DNA from: Methanobacteriota archaeon
GTDB taxonomy: Archaea > Thermoplasmatota > Poseidoniia > Poseidoniales > Poseidoniaceae
Length of the DNA: 32,776 bases
Assembly (NCBI GenBank): GCA_002715725.1
Contig: PAZU01000007.1
Coordinates: forward strand, 19,119-51,894
Direction: 5' to 3'
Shown: positions 23,027-31,528 of the stretch, piece after piece
Numbering within the stretch: position 1 is the first letter of the stretch
How the letters are laid out: the number at the start of each line of letters is the position of its first letter
Position numbers and translations under genes: made by a program
Notes under the pieces: model-generated
The model's input: only the letters and a program-made list of their open reading frames with translations
The model's database searches: none
What the model was told of the DNA's origin: nothing

Positions 23027-24475
23027 ATGTGCTTTGCTACTAAACCAACATTCATGTTGGTTCCGCGTTACGACTCACCCGGGGACTACCATATGGTCGA
23101 CCAATTACCGAATTTGGGCCGCGAAAAAGAGATGCTAGATGCGATGGGCATGTCATCGATTGACGACTTATTTGCAGATATTCCTGAAGCCGTCAGAATG
23201 ACAGAAGAACTACCATTACCTCCTCCTCAATCCGAAGAAGAAATAATTTCGGATGCACGTCGATTGTTAGGCGCTAATGTGGCACTCGGAGACCGGGTAA
23301 ATTTCCTCGGAGCTGGGCTTAACCGGAACTATGTTCCAGCGAGTGTATTCCAGTTGGTTACGAGAGGTGAATTCCTAACTTCGTATACTCCTTACCAACC
23401 CGAGGTAAGCCAAGGTATGCTTCAAGCCATGTGGGAGTTTCAGACATTGATTAGTGAATTAGTTGGGCTAGAAGTTGCAAATCTATCGGTTTATGATGGT
23501 TCTACAGCAGCGGCTGAGGCACTTACATGTGCGGTCAGAGTACACAACAGAAAGGCTGAGCAAAAGGATACAGTCTATGTTAGTGAATTGGTCCCACCAT
23601 CAAGGAGGTCTGTTATTCACAACTATACTCAAGGTGGAGGTATTGAGGTCAAGACTCTACGCCATAATTCTGATGGCACGCTAGACCTCAACTCACTTTC
23701 ACAGGCTGCAGGTTCATGTGGAATATATGTTGAACAGCCTAATCCATTGGGCATATTGGATGGTGGTCTAACTCGTGTTAAGGAAATAATTGGTGAAAAT
23801 ACCGCTTTTGTTGTTGGTGTTGCACCTGTTAGCCTTGGTGTCATCGAAGCACCTGGTAATTATAATGCAGATATTGTGGTCGGTGAGGGTCAAGCACTCG
23901 GTTCTCCAATTACATATGGAGGGCCTTTGTACGGAATCTTCGCCTGTACCAAGACATACTTGAGGCAAATGCCGGGAAGAATCGTAGGTCGCTCAATCGA
24001 TGTTGACGGTAAAGAGGCATTTTGTCTGACACTCTCTACAAGAGAACAGCACATTAGACGTCATAGAGCGACTTCAAACATTTGTACCAATGAAACATTG
24101 ATTGCACTTATGGGGGCGATGCACATGTCATTACTCGGGCCAGAAGGACTAGCAAAATTGGCACAAAGGAATATGGCTGCTTGTCAACTAGCTAAGCAGA
24201 AATTGTCTGAGATTTCGACGATTGCGATTCCACACCGCAATAATTCACACTTCAATGAATTTGTAGTAGAACTACCCGGTAGTGCGGCAGAATGTATTGC
24301 ATATTTAGACACTCAAGGTTTGATTGGAGGTTTCGATTTATCTGCATGGTACCCTGAGAGAAAGAATTGGTTGTTGGTATCGTTCAGCGATCAGACCAAG
24401 GCAACTGAAATCGAATTACTAGCTGCACATCTTGCTGTGTGGTCAACATCTCTGGTTCAGGGGGTGAGAGCATGA
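23027..24475 (+). CDS. gcvPA: Glycine dehydrogenase (decarboxylating) subunit 1, P-protein alpha
   Basis: 482 residues from the ATG at 23027, chosen for its AGGAGGT sequence. Family elements include REKEMLDAMGMSSIDDLFADIPE near the N-terminus, FLGAGLNRNYVPASVFQLVTRGEFLTSYTPYQPEVSQGMLQ, the VYDGSTAAAEAL segment and a late STREQHIRRHRATSNICTNE. The N-terminus is about 20-30 residues longer than many homologues. With GcvPB it forms the heterotetrameric two-subunit P-protein, which decarboxylates glycine and passes the aminomethyl group to lipoyl-GcvH. Its TGA overlaps the gcvPB ATG (ATGA), giving translational coupling. Confidence 0.94.
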   Translation: MCFATKPTFMLVPRYDSPGDYHMVDQLPNLGREKEMLDAMGMSSIDDLFADIPEAVRMTEELPLPPPQSEEEIISDARRLLGANVALGDRVNFLGAGLNRNYVPASVFQLVTRGEFLTSYTPYQPEVSQGMLQAMWEFQTLISELVGLEVANLSVYDGSTAAAEALTCAVRVHNRKAEQKDTVYVSELVPPSRRSVIHNYTQGGGIEVKTLRHNSDGTLDLNSLSQAAGSCGIYVEQPNPLGILDGGLTRVKEIIGENTAFVVGVAPVSLGVIEAPGNYNADIVVGEGQALGSPITYGGPLYGIFACTKTYLRQMPGRIVGRSIDVDGKEAFCLTLSTREQHIRRHRATSNICTNETLIALMGAMHMSLLGPEGLAKLAQRNMAACQLAKQKLSEISTIAIPHRNNSHFNEFVVELPGSAAECIAYLDTQGLIGGFDLSAWYPERKNWLLVSFSDQTKATEIELLAAHLAVWSTSLVQGVRA

Positions 24476-25971
24476 GTCATTTGTTTGAACACGAGGGTGC
24501 GGACGGGAAAGGATACTCGCAACCAGACCCTGTAGCGCCAGTTGATAATCTTCAAATTCCTTCTTCTCTAGTAAGGGCGAAATTGCCACGATGGCCACGT
24601 CTATCGGAGCCGGAAATGGTTCGGCATTACACTTGGCTATCGACAAGGAATTTTGGTATCGATACAGGATTTTATCCACTTGGTTCTTGCACAATGAAGC
24701 ATAATCCAAGGATCAATGAAGTAATTGCGCAACTACCTGGAATTGCAGATATACATCCGCTACAACCTGATCACCAAATTCAAGGGACATTAGCAATTTT
24801 CCATGAGATGCAAGATATGCTAGGAATATGTGCTGGAATGGATGCAGTTACACTGCAACCTGTAGCGGGTGCTCAAGGAGAATTTACTGCGATCCGTTGT
24901 ATTCAAGAGTATTTCAGAGGCCGTGGTGAATTGGGTAGAACCAAGGTTATCGTACCGGATTCTGCACACGGAACAAATCCAGCTAGTGCAGCGATGGCAG
25001 GATTCGAAATCATTGAAATTCCTAGTCGGGAAGATGGGCGTATAGACCTAGATGCACTGCGCGCAGTAGTCGGAGATGATACGGCTGCAATGATGATAAC
25101 TAATCCAAGTACACTAGGTGTGTTTGAACCAGAAATTGCACAGGCTGCAGACATTGTTCATGAGGCTGGAGGACAGATGTATTACGACGGTGCTAACTTC
25201 AACGCAATTCTGGGAAGGACTTCACCAGGTTTGATGGGCTTCGATGCAGTGCATTATAATCTTCACAAAACATTCAGTCAACCACATGGAGGTGGGGGAC
25301 CAGGTTCTGGTCCGATTGGTGTAAAATCACACTTGGCAAAATTCTTGCCAGGTCCTGTAGTAAAGAGGAGGCCAATATTGGCAGGTGATCAACTTACTTC
25401 TGTAAATAAAGAATGGTGGTACCATTGGCATCAACCAGAAAATAGCATAGGTAAGGTTCAGCAATGGCACGGAAATAGTGGTGCTGTTGTTCGTTGTTGG
25501 GCGTACTACAGGCGTTATGGTCGAGAACTCAAGACCATGTCCGAACACGCTGTTCTAAATGCAAACTATCTACGTCACAAAATCATTGAAGAAGCTGAGA
25601 AAATAGGAGTTAGACACTTGTTTGCCGACGGTGCACCCGTTGATGTTGTAAAGCACGAATTTACGATTTCAATGGCTCCGATGAAGGAAGAATGTGGAAT
25701 AGGTGCTATGGATATTGCCAAGGGATTACTTGACATGGGATATATGGCTCCAACGGTTTACTTCCCACTCATTGTTCCTGAATGTATGATGGTTGAACCG
25801 ACTGAGACTGAATCTAAGGAAACTCTTGATGAATTTGCGAAAAAATTTGTTGAGGTTCTACAAGAAGATCCAGAAGTACTGCACAATGCACCAGTCACGA
25901 CAAAAGTACGCCGTGTTGATGAAGTGTATGCAGCTCGGAACCTGACTCTATCATACCCTTTTGATGAGTGA
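24472..25971 (+). CDS. gcvPB: Glycine dehydrogenase (decarboxylating) subunit 2, P-protein beta
   Basis: 499 residues from the ATG at 24472. PLP-binding features are clear: GSCTMKHNPR (71-80), PDSAHGTNPASAAMAG (162-177), YYDGANFNAILG, and the Schiff-base K266 in HYNLHKTFSQPHGGGGPGSGPIG. The subunit carries the cofactor and active site for glycine decarboxylation and works with GcvPA. Together with the GcvT encoded upstream it provides C1 units, or runs in reverse to make glycine. The lipoyl carrier GcvH and dihydrolipoyl dehydrogenase must be elsewhere. A 6-bp hairpin follows about 28 bases after the stop. Confidence 0.95.
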   Translation: MSHLFEHEGADGKGYSQPDPVAPVDNLQIPSSLVRAKLPRWPRLSEPEMVRHYTWLSTRNFGIDTGFYPLGSCTMKHNPRINEVIAQLPGIADIHPLQPDHQIQGTLAIFHEMQDMLGICAGMDAVTLQPVAGAQGEFTAIRCIQEYFRGRGELGRTKVIVPDSAHGTNPASAAMAGFEIIEIPSREDGRIDLDALRAVVGDDTAAMMITNPSTLGVFEPEIAQAADIVHEAGGQMYYDGANFNAILGRTSPGLMGFDAVHYNLHKTFSQPHGGGGPGSGPIGVKSHLAKFLPGPVVKRRPILAGDQLTSVNKEWWYHWHQPENSIGKVQQWHGNSGAVVRCWAYYRRYGRELKTMSEHAVLNANYLRHKIIEEAEKIGVRHLFADGAPVDVVKHEFTISMAPMKEECGIGAMDIAKGLLDMGYMAPTVYFPLIVPECMMVEPTETESKETLDEFAKKFVEVLQEDPEVLHNAPVTTKVRRVDEVYAARNLTLSYPFDE

Positions 25972-25998
25972 AGACTTGATTTCATGAAATGTTTCAAG

Positions 25999-26014
25999 GC
26001 TGATGGCTATCAGC
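25999..26014 (+). terminator. Hairpin after gcvPB
   Basis: GCTGAT-GGCT-ATCAGC is a perfect 6-bp stem with a 4-base loop in the 50-base gap after gcvPB. A separate perfect 12-base palindrome, ATTTCATGAAAT, lies just before it (25979-25990). No T-tract follows, and the next ATG is only 8 bases away, so it might instead lie in the next gene's promoter or leader. Confidence 0.4.
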
Positions 26015-26021
26015 GAAATAC

Positions 26022-26555
26022 ATGGAGTGGACGGAAGTGGACATCGTCGGCCCTGGGCCTAAGATGCTCTTTCCTATGGCGTGGTCACTCCTTCCACTTG
26101 TAGCAGGCTTACTCCTTTTCATCAAATCGGATAATCTTCTAGCCACCTCCCTTTTGGCAGCGGGCATCATGCTTTCTTTGTTTGCGGTATGGAGAGGTGC
26201 AACCTCTATGCCAGGCAGGGTCGATATGTTGGTATTGCTGGTTTCACCATTTGCCGCATTTTCCTTATTCTTTCAGCCTCCTGCATTTGTTCAAGCAATA
26301 ATTGCATTAACTGTTTGGACAATTAATTACCGTACTGCATCATTCTTGTCAGCACTTTCAGGTAAGAGCTACCGCTGTTTATGGGACCCAAGAATACCAT
26401 TGCCCGAGATATCTGGGGCGACTTATATGCACAAGAAATGGGCTGCAAGGCCACTTTTCCGTATTGGAAATAACATAGTAAGGGGTGTTAGAGTGAATAA
26501 CGAAATCATGTTGGAAGCCGATGCACCTATTACTTTCACATTCAGTGAAGAGTGA
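26022..26555 (+). CDS. Membrane protein of unknown function, four predicted helices and a soluble tail
   Basis: 177 residues. Four hydrophobic segments follow a short N-terminus: about 14-34 (MLFPMAWSLLPLVAGLLLFI), 40-57, 68-86 (VDMLVLLVSPFAAFSLFF) and 88-108. The remaining 70 residues are soluble, with several aromatic and basic residues (SYRCLWDPRIPLPE, YMHKKWAARPLFRIGNNIVRG) and end in an acidic TFSEE. I recognise no family. It lies between gcvPB and another unknown gene with the same orientation, and a hairpin overlaps its stop codon. The conserved-looking tail suggests a partner-binding role, but no function can be given. Confidence 0.6.
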   Translation: MEWTEVDIVGPGPKMLFPMAWSLLPLVAGLLLFIKSDNLLATSLLAAGIMLSLFAVWRGATSMPGRVDMLVLLVSPFAAFSLFFQPPAFVQAIIALTVWTINYRTASFLSALSGKSYRCLWDPRIPLPEISGATYMHKKWAARPLFRIGNNIVRGVRVNNEIMLEADAPITFTFSEE

Positions 26556-26572
26556 GCAAAATAATTGCTTAC
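26552..26572 (+). terminator. Terminator-like hairpin at the end of the four-helix membrane protein gene
   Basis: GTGAGCAA-AATAA-TTGCTTAC forms an 8-bp stem in RNA (one G-U pair) with a 5-base loop. It covers the gene's TGA stop and is followed by TTAATCC. It would separate this gene from the next one at 26595. Confidence 0.4.
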
Positions 26573-26594
26573 TTAATCCAGTATATACAAAGAC

Positions 26595-27167
26595 ATGCGT
26601 GATTATCCTTTAGACATAAGAGGCCTCATACTTCGTCACATTTATCCCGATTTAGAATGCCGTTGGGTTGCACCTTTTCTTTGGCAAGAGCAACTTGATG
26701 TTAGAAGTCATGTAGCATGTCATCGCCTTGCGAGGAAATATGAAATTCTAGTCGAAGTCGACTGTTTGGGCCATGGCAGAATTATTCCACGAGCTGCAGG
26801 AATTGCCGCGAGACAAGGTAGAATCACTCTTGCCAACTTATTCATGACAACACATCTCTATGGTCGTCAGCCAGAACCCGAATTAGAAGCCCGTGCTTTG
26901 AGTTTGTTAAATGATGAAAAGAGAAAGATTAGGAGACTGTTGAATCGTAATCGAGAATGGCCCCAAGATGTCTGGAATTTACAAGATACCCCTGCTTGGA
27001 TTATCCCTTCTTTCATCAGAAGATTTCGCACATTGGTCAACAGTAGAGCCATCTCCATTATTTCGGGAGGGCATCTTTTGGCCGAAGGTAATTGGTTATG
27101 GGAATTTGAAAGTAAATCACATATTGCTTCACAGATAAGAGCCCATGAAATTACATCTTCGGGATAA
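26595..27167 (+). CDS. Conserved-looking hypothetical protein, soluble and basic
   Basis: 190 residues with no signal peptide or membrane helix. It has a hydrophobic start (YPLDIRGLILRHIYPDLECRWVAPFLWQEQL), an Arg-rich middle (ARALSLLNDEKRKIRRLLNRNREW) and an aromatic C-terminal half (PAWIIPSFIRRFRTLVNSRA and GNWLWEF). The many Arg and Trp residues recall nucleic-acid or membrane-surface proteins, but I recognise no domain. A palindromic GTATATAC lies 7-14 bases before the ATG, too close to be a normal TATA box. An AT-rich stretch at 26557-26568 would fit better. purE follows after 68 bases. Called on its long frame and position. Confidence 0.58.
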   Translation: MRDYPLDIRGLILRHIYPDLECRWVAPFLWQEQLDVRSHVACHRLARKYEILVEVDCLGHGRIIPRAAGIAARQGRITLANLFMTTHLYGRQPEPELEARALSLLNDEKRKIRRLLNRNREWPQDVWNLQDTPAWIIPSFIRRFRTLVNSRAISIISGGHLLAEGNWLWEFESKSHIASQIRAHEITSSG

Positions 27168-27235
27168 TTTCTGAGGACTTTGAAATTCGATTTAGCGCGG
27201 TACGTTGATGAACCACCGTCGATGGCGCAACTGTC

Positions 27236-27718
27236 ATGGACGTAACTATACTACTTGGTTCCAAATCCGATATGCCTGTTGCTGAAAAGTGTACAAAGAT
27301 ACTCGAGCAATTCGATGTATCCTACCAACTACGTGTTGCTAGCGCACACAGATCACCTGCCTTCGTAGAGCAAATTGTTCACGATGCTGAAGCAGATGGT
27401 TGCACTGTGTTCATCGCTATGGCAGGACTTGCTGCAGCACTTCCTGGCGCTGTTGCTGCGCTTACAACAAAACCTGTAATCGGAGTTCCTTGCGGCGGAA
27501 GAGTACCTTATGACAGCCTGCTTTCAATTGCACAATTACCACCAGGAGTCCCTGCTGCAACAGTGGGTGTCGACCGTGGTGATAACGCGGGATACCTTGC
27601 GACACAGATTCTTGCGCTTGGAAATGAAAAGTATGCTGCTGCTCTGAAGCAAAATAAGCTTGACCAAGTCGAGAGAGTCAAGCAGATGGATGCTGAGGTC
27701 AACGGTAGGGATGCTTGA
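27236..27718 (+). CDS. purE: Phosphoribosylaminoimidazole carboxylase catalytic subunit / N5-CAIR mutase PurE
   Basis: 160 residues, the usual PurE length. Characteristic motifs are GSKSDMPV (8-15), the SAHRSP region (36-41), the glycine/alanine loop AMAGLAAALPGAVAALTTKPVIGVP and the late PYDSLLSIAQLPPGVPAATVGVDRGDNAG. PurE forms 4-carboxy-5-aminoimidazole ribonucleotide in purine synthesis, from N5-CAIR (class I) or from AIR and CO2 (class II). The CGGRVPYDSLLS stretch has some class II flavour, but I cannot assign the class by eye, and no purK is in the window. Its TGA overlaps the guaAb ATG (TGATG), linking IMP and GMP synthesis. Confidence 0.93.
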   Translation: MDVTILLGSKSDMPVAEKCTKILEQFDVSYQLRVASAHRSPAFVEQIVHDAEADGCTVFIAMAGLAAALPGAVAALTTKPVIGVPCGGRVPYDSLLSIAQLPPGVPAATVGVDRGDNAGYLATQILALGNEKYAAALKQNKLDQVERVKQMDAEVNGRDA

Positions 27719-28665
27719 TGTTCGATGCAGCATCATTCATTGAAGAGTCCGCTCAGAAAATGAAAGATGAAATTGACGATATTGCAATCATTGCTTGTAG
27801 TGGTGGAGTTGATTCTACAGTTGCAGCAGTTATTGCAAACCAAGCAATTGGAGACCGCTTACACTGCGTATATGTCGACACTGGTTTGATGAGGAAAAAT
27901 GAGACCAAAGAAATCCAAGATATGTTGGCTGCACACGGTTTGAATTTGACAACTATATTCGCTGAAGATCGTTATTTCGAAGCACTTGGTGATGTTACTG
28001 AACCAGAACGGAAACGCAAAATCATTGGAGAACTATTCATCCGGATTTTTGAGGAAGAACAAGAAAAAGTCGGCGCTAAGTATCTGGTTCAAGGGACTAT
28101 TGCACCAGACTGGATTGAATCTGGAGGCGGAGTGCGTGATACTATCAAGAGCCATCACAATGTTGGTGGATTGCCAGAAGATATGACTTTGGAAGTTGTT
28201 GAACCACTTCGTGATCTGTACAAAGACGAAGTTAGAGATTTAGCAAGAGAACTCAAGATTCGTGTTGCAGACCGACAACCTTTCCCCGGCCCTGGTTTAG
28301 CAGTTCGTTGCCTTGGCCCGTTGACTAAGGAAAGAGTACATGTTGTCAGAGAAGCGTGTGCAATAGTTGAGGAAGAACTAGAAGCAGCAGCGGCTGAAGG
28401 TAAGATGGAGATTCCTTGGCAGTATTTTGCTGCATTACTTCCTGTAAGATCTGTGGGCGTTCATGGAGATGTTCGGGCATATGGGGAAACAGTAGTTGTT
28501 AGAGCAGTACAATCCTTAGATGGAATGTCTGCAAGATATTCGACAATTCCACATGATGTTCTTGCGAAGATTAGTACCAGAATCACGAATACTGTGAAGG
28601 GTGCAGTTAACCGTGTGGTTTACGATATAACTCACAAACCGCCTGGTACTATTGAGTGGGAATGA
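27718..28665 (+). CDS. guaAb: GMP synthase ATP-pyrophosphatase subunit (split archaeal type)
   Basis: 315 residues from the ATG at 27718. The PP-loop motif SGGVDST is at 28-34. Other GuaA elements are HCVYVDTGLMRKNE, YLVQGTIAPDWIES, IKSHHNVGGLPEDM, the PLRDLYKDEVRDL stretch, RQPFPGPGLAVRCLG and the C-terminal dimerisation region ending TNTVKGAVNRVVYDITHKPPGTIEWE. It adenylates XMP and accepts ammonia to make GMP. The glutaminase domain is absent, as in archaea where GuaAa is a separate protein; no guaAa gene is in the window. It is coupled to purE by a one-base overlap and converges on a small membrane gene with a two-base gap. Confidence 0.95.
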   Translation: MFDAASFIEESAQKMKDEIDDIAIIACSGGVDSTVAAVIANQAIGDRLHCVYVDTGLMRKNETKEIQDMLAAHGLNLTTIFAEDRYFEALGDVTEPERKRKIIGELFIRIFEEEQEKVGAKYLVQGTIAPDWIESGGGVRDTIKSHHNVGGLPEDMTLEVVEPLRDLYKDEVRDLARELKIRVADRQPFPGPGLAVRCLGPLTKERVHVVREACAIVEEELEAAAAEGKMEIPWQYFAALLPVRSVGVHGDVRAYGETVVVRAVQSLDGMSARYSTIPHDVLAKISTRITNTVKGAVNRVVYDITHKPPGTIEWE

Positions 28666-28667
28666 AC

Positions 28668-28895
28668 TCATAATGGGGTTTTGAATCCCATTGCACGCAC
28701 AATACACCAACCAGTTCTTGCTTCCCAGATAGAGAACAGTCCTCCAAAGGTTGCACCAGCAACGCCTAACCACCATATTGTTCCTTCAAGAAAACCAGTT
28801 AGGACGATTATGGCCAGAGTAAGGGCACCAGCTAGTGCCATAAGCCCTAATCTCAATCGTACCGCTTTACCCTTAGCTCCAATGTTGCACTCCAT
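28668..28895 (-). CDS. Small membrane protein, DUF2892-like
   Basis: 75 residues with two hydrophobic helices (about 16-33, LGLMALAGALTLAIIVL, and 39-57, GTIWWLGVAGATFGGLF). The end, WEARTGWCIVRAMGFKTPL, has a Gly-x-Cys close to the C-terminus reminiscent of the short DUF2892 inner-membrane proteins (WCP-type ending). That match is by eye and weak. It is the last gene of the carotenoid operon, nine bases after crtB, with an AGGTGA sequence before the ATG. A role near carotenoids or the membrane is only suggested by position. An inverted repeat AATGGG/CCCATT (28672-28692) in its last codons may act as a terminator between the convergent guaAb and this gene. Confidence 0.6.
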   Translation of the reverse strand: MECNIGAKGKAVRLRLGLMALAGALTLAIIVLTGFLEGTIWWLGVAGATFGGLFSIWEARTGWCIVRAMGFKTPL

Positions 28896-28904
28896 AACTT
28901 CACC

Positions 28905-29900
28905 TTAATCGACTGAGAATTTTGCTCGTAATTTCATGTAATTGATTTTCATCCACAAGGAGATCTTAGACCTCTTGGATAATTTTAGCGGAGTAGAGAA
29001 AACATCTCCCGAGCGTCTGACAATCTCATTGGAAATCTTGGAATAAGCATCCAACATAATCCTTGGTTGAATGCGCGAACGTGAATCTAGATATTCGAAT
29101 AGGTGGATTGCTGATGACTGGTGTCGACGAATAACCTCTAGGTATTCTCGTATGAATGAGTTCCATGAAGGATTTTGAGGAAGATTAGGGTTGGTCAAAT
29201 CGTGTATTGAAATGTTATGAGAGGCCAATACTTCCTTCGGCAAGTAAATTCTACCTCTCTCATAATCTTCAGAAACATCTCTAAGGACATTAATCAATTG
29301 CATCTGGATGCCTAAATCGATTGCATGCAATCTTGCAGCTCTGTCTTCATAGCCATAGATTTCGATTAGAATTAACCCTACGGCAGAAGCAACTTTGTAG
29401 CAGTATGATCGCAATTCATCCCAAGTATTACACATGACCGGAAACAGGTCATCCTCCATTCCCTCAATGATTGTCTCGAAGTCTTGTAATCGGATGGTAT
29501 AACGCTTGAAAACATCTTGTAGAGCAATGAATACCGGTTCATCATTTTTGTTAATTTCTCCAAGGCTGGCTCTCTGCAACTTGTTTCGAATTGCAACCAG
29601 TGCCATCAGTCTCTGAAGATGAACATCTTCTGGGTTGGAAGGTTTACTATTGGAGTGTAATTCACGTAGGAATGAATCACGTTGTGTGGTTTGCTCCAAT
29701 AGTTCCTCAGTGAATTCAACTATTGGTTCTTCATCTCCGTCAACGATGTCATCTACCCAGCGGCAGAGGGCATAAACAGCATGTACAGCGCGTCTCTTTT
29801 CGTAACCAAGAGTCGAGAAAGAACTGTAAAATGTGGTCGAGGCATTCCGACAGATTTGTTGGCACGCCAAATACGCATCCTCGATTATTTCATCACGCAT
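28905..29900 (-). CDS. crtB: Phytoene synthase
   Basis: 331 residues. STTFYSSFSTLGYEKRRAVHAVYALCRWVDDIVDG (21-55) holds the first Asp-rich motif DDIVD. A second conserved region, IQMQLINVLRDVSEDYERGRIYLP, at about 200-225, holds the D-x-x-x-D motif and the family's ERGRIYLP. DDLFPVMCNTWDELRSYCYKVASAVGLI is the central helix region. The enzyme condenses two geranylgeranyl diphosphates head-to-head into phytoene; the motifs separate it from squalene synthase reasonably well. It lies nine bases downstream of crtI with a GAGGTG sequence before its ATG. Together they make lycopene-type carotenoid precursors. Confidence 0.93.
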   Translation of the reverse strand: MRDEIIEDAYLACQQICRNASTTFYSSFSTLGYEKRRAVHAVYALCRWVDDIVDGDEEPIVEFTEELLEQTTQRDSFLRELHSNSKPSNPEDVHLQRLMALVAIRNKLQRASLGEINKNDEPVFIALQDVFKRYTIRLQDFETIIEGMEDDLFPVMCNTWDELRSYCYKVASAVGLILIEIYGYEDRAARLHAIDLGIQMQLINVLRDVSEDYERGRIYLPKEVLASHNISIHDLTNPNLPQNPSWNSFIREYLEVIRRHQSSAIHLFEYLDSRSRIQPRIMLDAYSKISNEIVRRSGDVFSTPLKLSKRSKISLWMKINYMKLRAKFSVD

Positions 29901-29909
29901 ACTTTCACC

Positions 29910-31523
29910 TCATGTTTGAGTTGGATTACTTGTAGGAATTTCGGCATTATTAACAATATTTTTACCGTTAGATTTACTTCTTCGCTTTCGACTTGCAAAC
30001 CAAGTATCGACACCATTCCAATCGGGCCTTATACCGAGGCTGTCAAGAATTAATTTTGAACTTATCCGTGCGGACTCATAAATTACAGGAAGACCACTTC
30101 CTGGATGAGTCCCTCCACCTACAAGGTACAAATTATTGATCTCATCAAATTCATTTTTCGGCCTACGCCATAGCATTTGGTCCAACCCATGAGCCAAATT
30201 GAATACTGCTCCACGATAGCAATGTTCTCCCCAATCTTCAGGAGTAATCACCAATTCCGAGACGATGTTTTCGCTAAGATTTTTGAATCCTAATTTGGTT
30301 TCGATTTGCTCAACGATTCGATTGCGGAATGGGTCTTTTTCATCATCCCAATTGATATTTTCATGAATATGTGAAACAGGTACAAGAGCGTATACAGTAG
30401 AGTGCCCTTCTGGGGCCATTTGCGGGTCGGTTACACACGCGTTTTGAACATACACTGATGGATCGTCCCAGGTTAAGCGGTGATGATTTTCGATATCCTC
30501 AAGGTTTGAAACATAATCTTTCGAAGCGTAGATTTGGTGATGGGGGAGTTCGTCATAGGTTCCTTTAACACCGAGGTAAAGCATGAATGTAGAGCAAGAA
30601 TATTTCTTTTTGTCAATCTTCTTATTGGACCATTTCTTTCTAATCTTGTCAGGGAAAAGCGAAGTCATACCTTGAGCGAAATCAGCATTCATTACAACTT
30701 TGTCCGCATAGAATTCACCATTTTCGGTAACGACACCTTTGATAGTTTTCTTGTCCATGATTACTTCGGTTACAGCCTCACCCATACGGAATTCTACACC
30801 GAGGTCCTTGGCTATTTGACCCATTCTTTCAGATACACTACCAAGGCCACCCATCGGATGGAAAATTCCGTATTCATACTCAAGGAATGCAAGCATAGTG
30901 AATAGACTTGGACAATTGAAGGGGGACATTCCAAGGTACTTGGTTTGGAAAGACATAGCCAGCATCAAGCGGTCATCATCAAAGATTTTCATTAAATCTT
31001 TAGCTACTGAACGCTGAGGGCGTAGAACTGTTGCAACTCGCATTGCTCTTTTCGAAATAAGGTCAGATGCTCCAAACCAAGGCTCTTGTAAACATTGTTT
31101 TGATTTGTCAAGTTTCAATCGATTATCTTCAAGGTACTTCCTGAATCCTTGCGCATTCTTTTCGCCAGATAACTCAGCGATACGCTCACACATTTGGTCA
31201 ACATCGCTGGTGCAATCCAGCAACCCTCCTTGTCCGAAAATCAATCTGTAATTGATGTCTAGTTTCTTGAGTTTGAGTTCTTCATGAGCATCAAGACCAA
31301 TCGCCTGAAAAATATCTTCGATTACTTCTGGGTAATGGAAGAAGGTTGGGCCTAGGTCAAATTTGAATCCATCTCTTTCGAAAACTTTGTTTCGCCCTCC
31401 GACACGTTCAGACCTTTCAAAAACGGTTACTTTCACTCCTGATTTGGCTAGCAGTAATGCAGATGCGAGTCCCCCTGGTCCTGCTCCAATAATCGCTACT
31501 GATGGTTGTTTTACGCTAGACAT
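29910..31523 (-). CDS. crtI: Phytoene desaturase (CrtI-type)
   Basis: 537 residues from the ATG at 31523. The FAD-binding dinucleotide motif VAIIGAGPGGLASALLLAKSG is near the N-terminus, followed by VFERSERVGGRNKVFERDGFKFDLGPTFF. The C-terminal signature LVGGGTHPGSGLPVIYESARIS is diagnostic of the CrtI/CrtN family. It introduces double bases into phytoene, typically toward lycopene, bound at the membrane surface. The number of desaturation steps, and a possible CrtO/CrtD-like ketolase or 3,4-desaturase role, cannot be settled by eye; adjacency to crtB favours phytoene. A GTG at 31532 would overlap the upstream kinase stop by four bases (GTGA) and is an alternative start. Confidence 0.9.
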   Translation of the reverse strand: MSSVKQPSVAIIGAGPGGLASALLLAKSGVKVTVFERSERVGGRNKVFERDGFKFDLGPTFFHYPEVIEDIFQAIGLDAHEELKLKKLDINYRLIFGQGGLLDCTSDVDQMCERIAELSGEKNAQGFRKYLEDNRLKLDKSKQCLQEPWFGASDLISKRAMRVATVLRPQRSVAKDLMKIFDDDRLMLAMSFQTKYLGMSPFNCPSLFTMLAFLEYEYGIFHPMGGLGSVSERMGQIAKDLGVEFRMGEAVTEVIMDKKTIKGVVTENGEFYADKVVMNADFAQGMTSLFPDKIRKKWSNKKIDKKKYSCSTFMLYLGVKGTYDELPHHQIYASKDYVSNLEDIENHHRLTWDDPSVYVQNACVTDPQMAPEGHSTVYALVPVSHIHENINWDDEKDPFRNRIVEQIETKLGFKNLSENIVSELVITPEDWGEHCYRGAVFNLAHGLDQMLWRRPKNEFDEINNLYLVGGGTHPGSGLPVIYESARISSKLILDSLGIRPDWNGVDTWFASRKRRSKSNGKNIVNNAEIPTSNPTQT

Positions 31524-31528
31524 AATTT

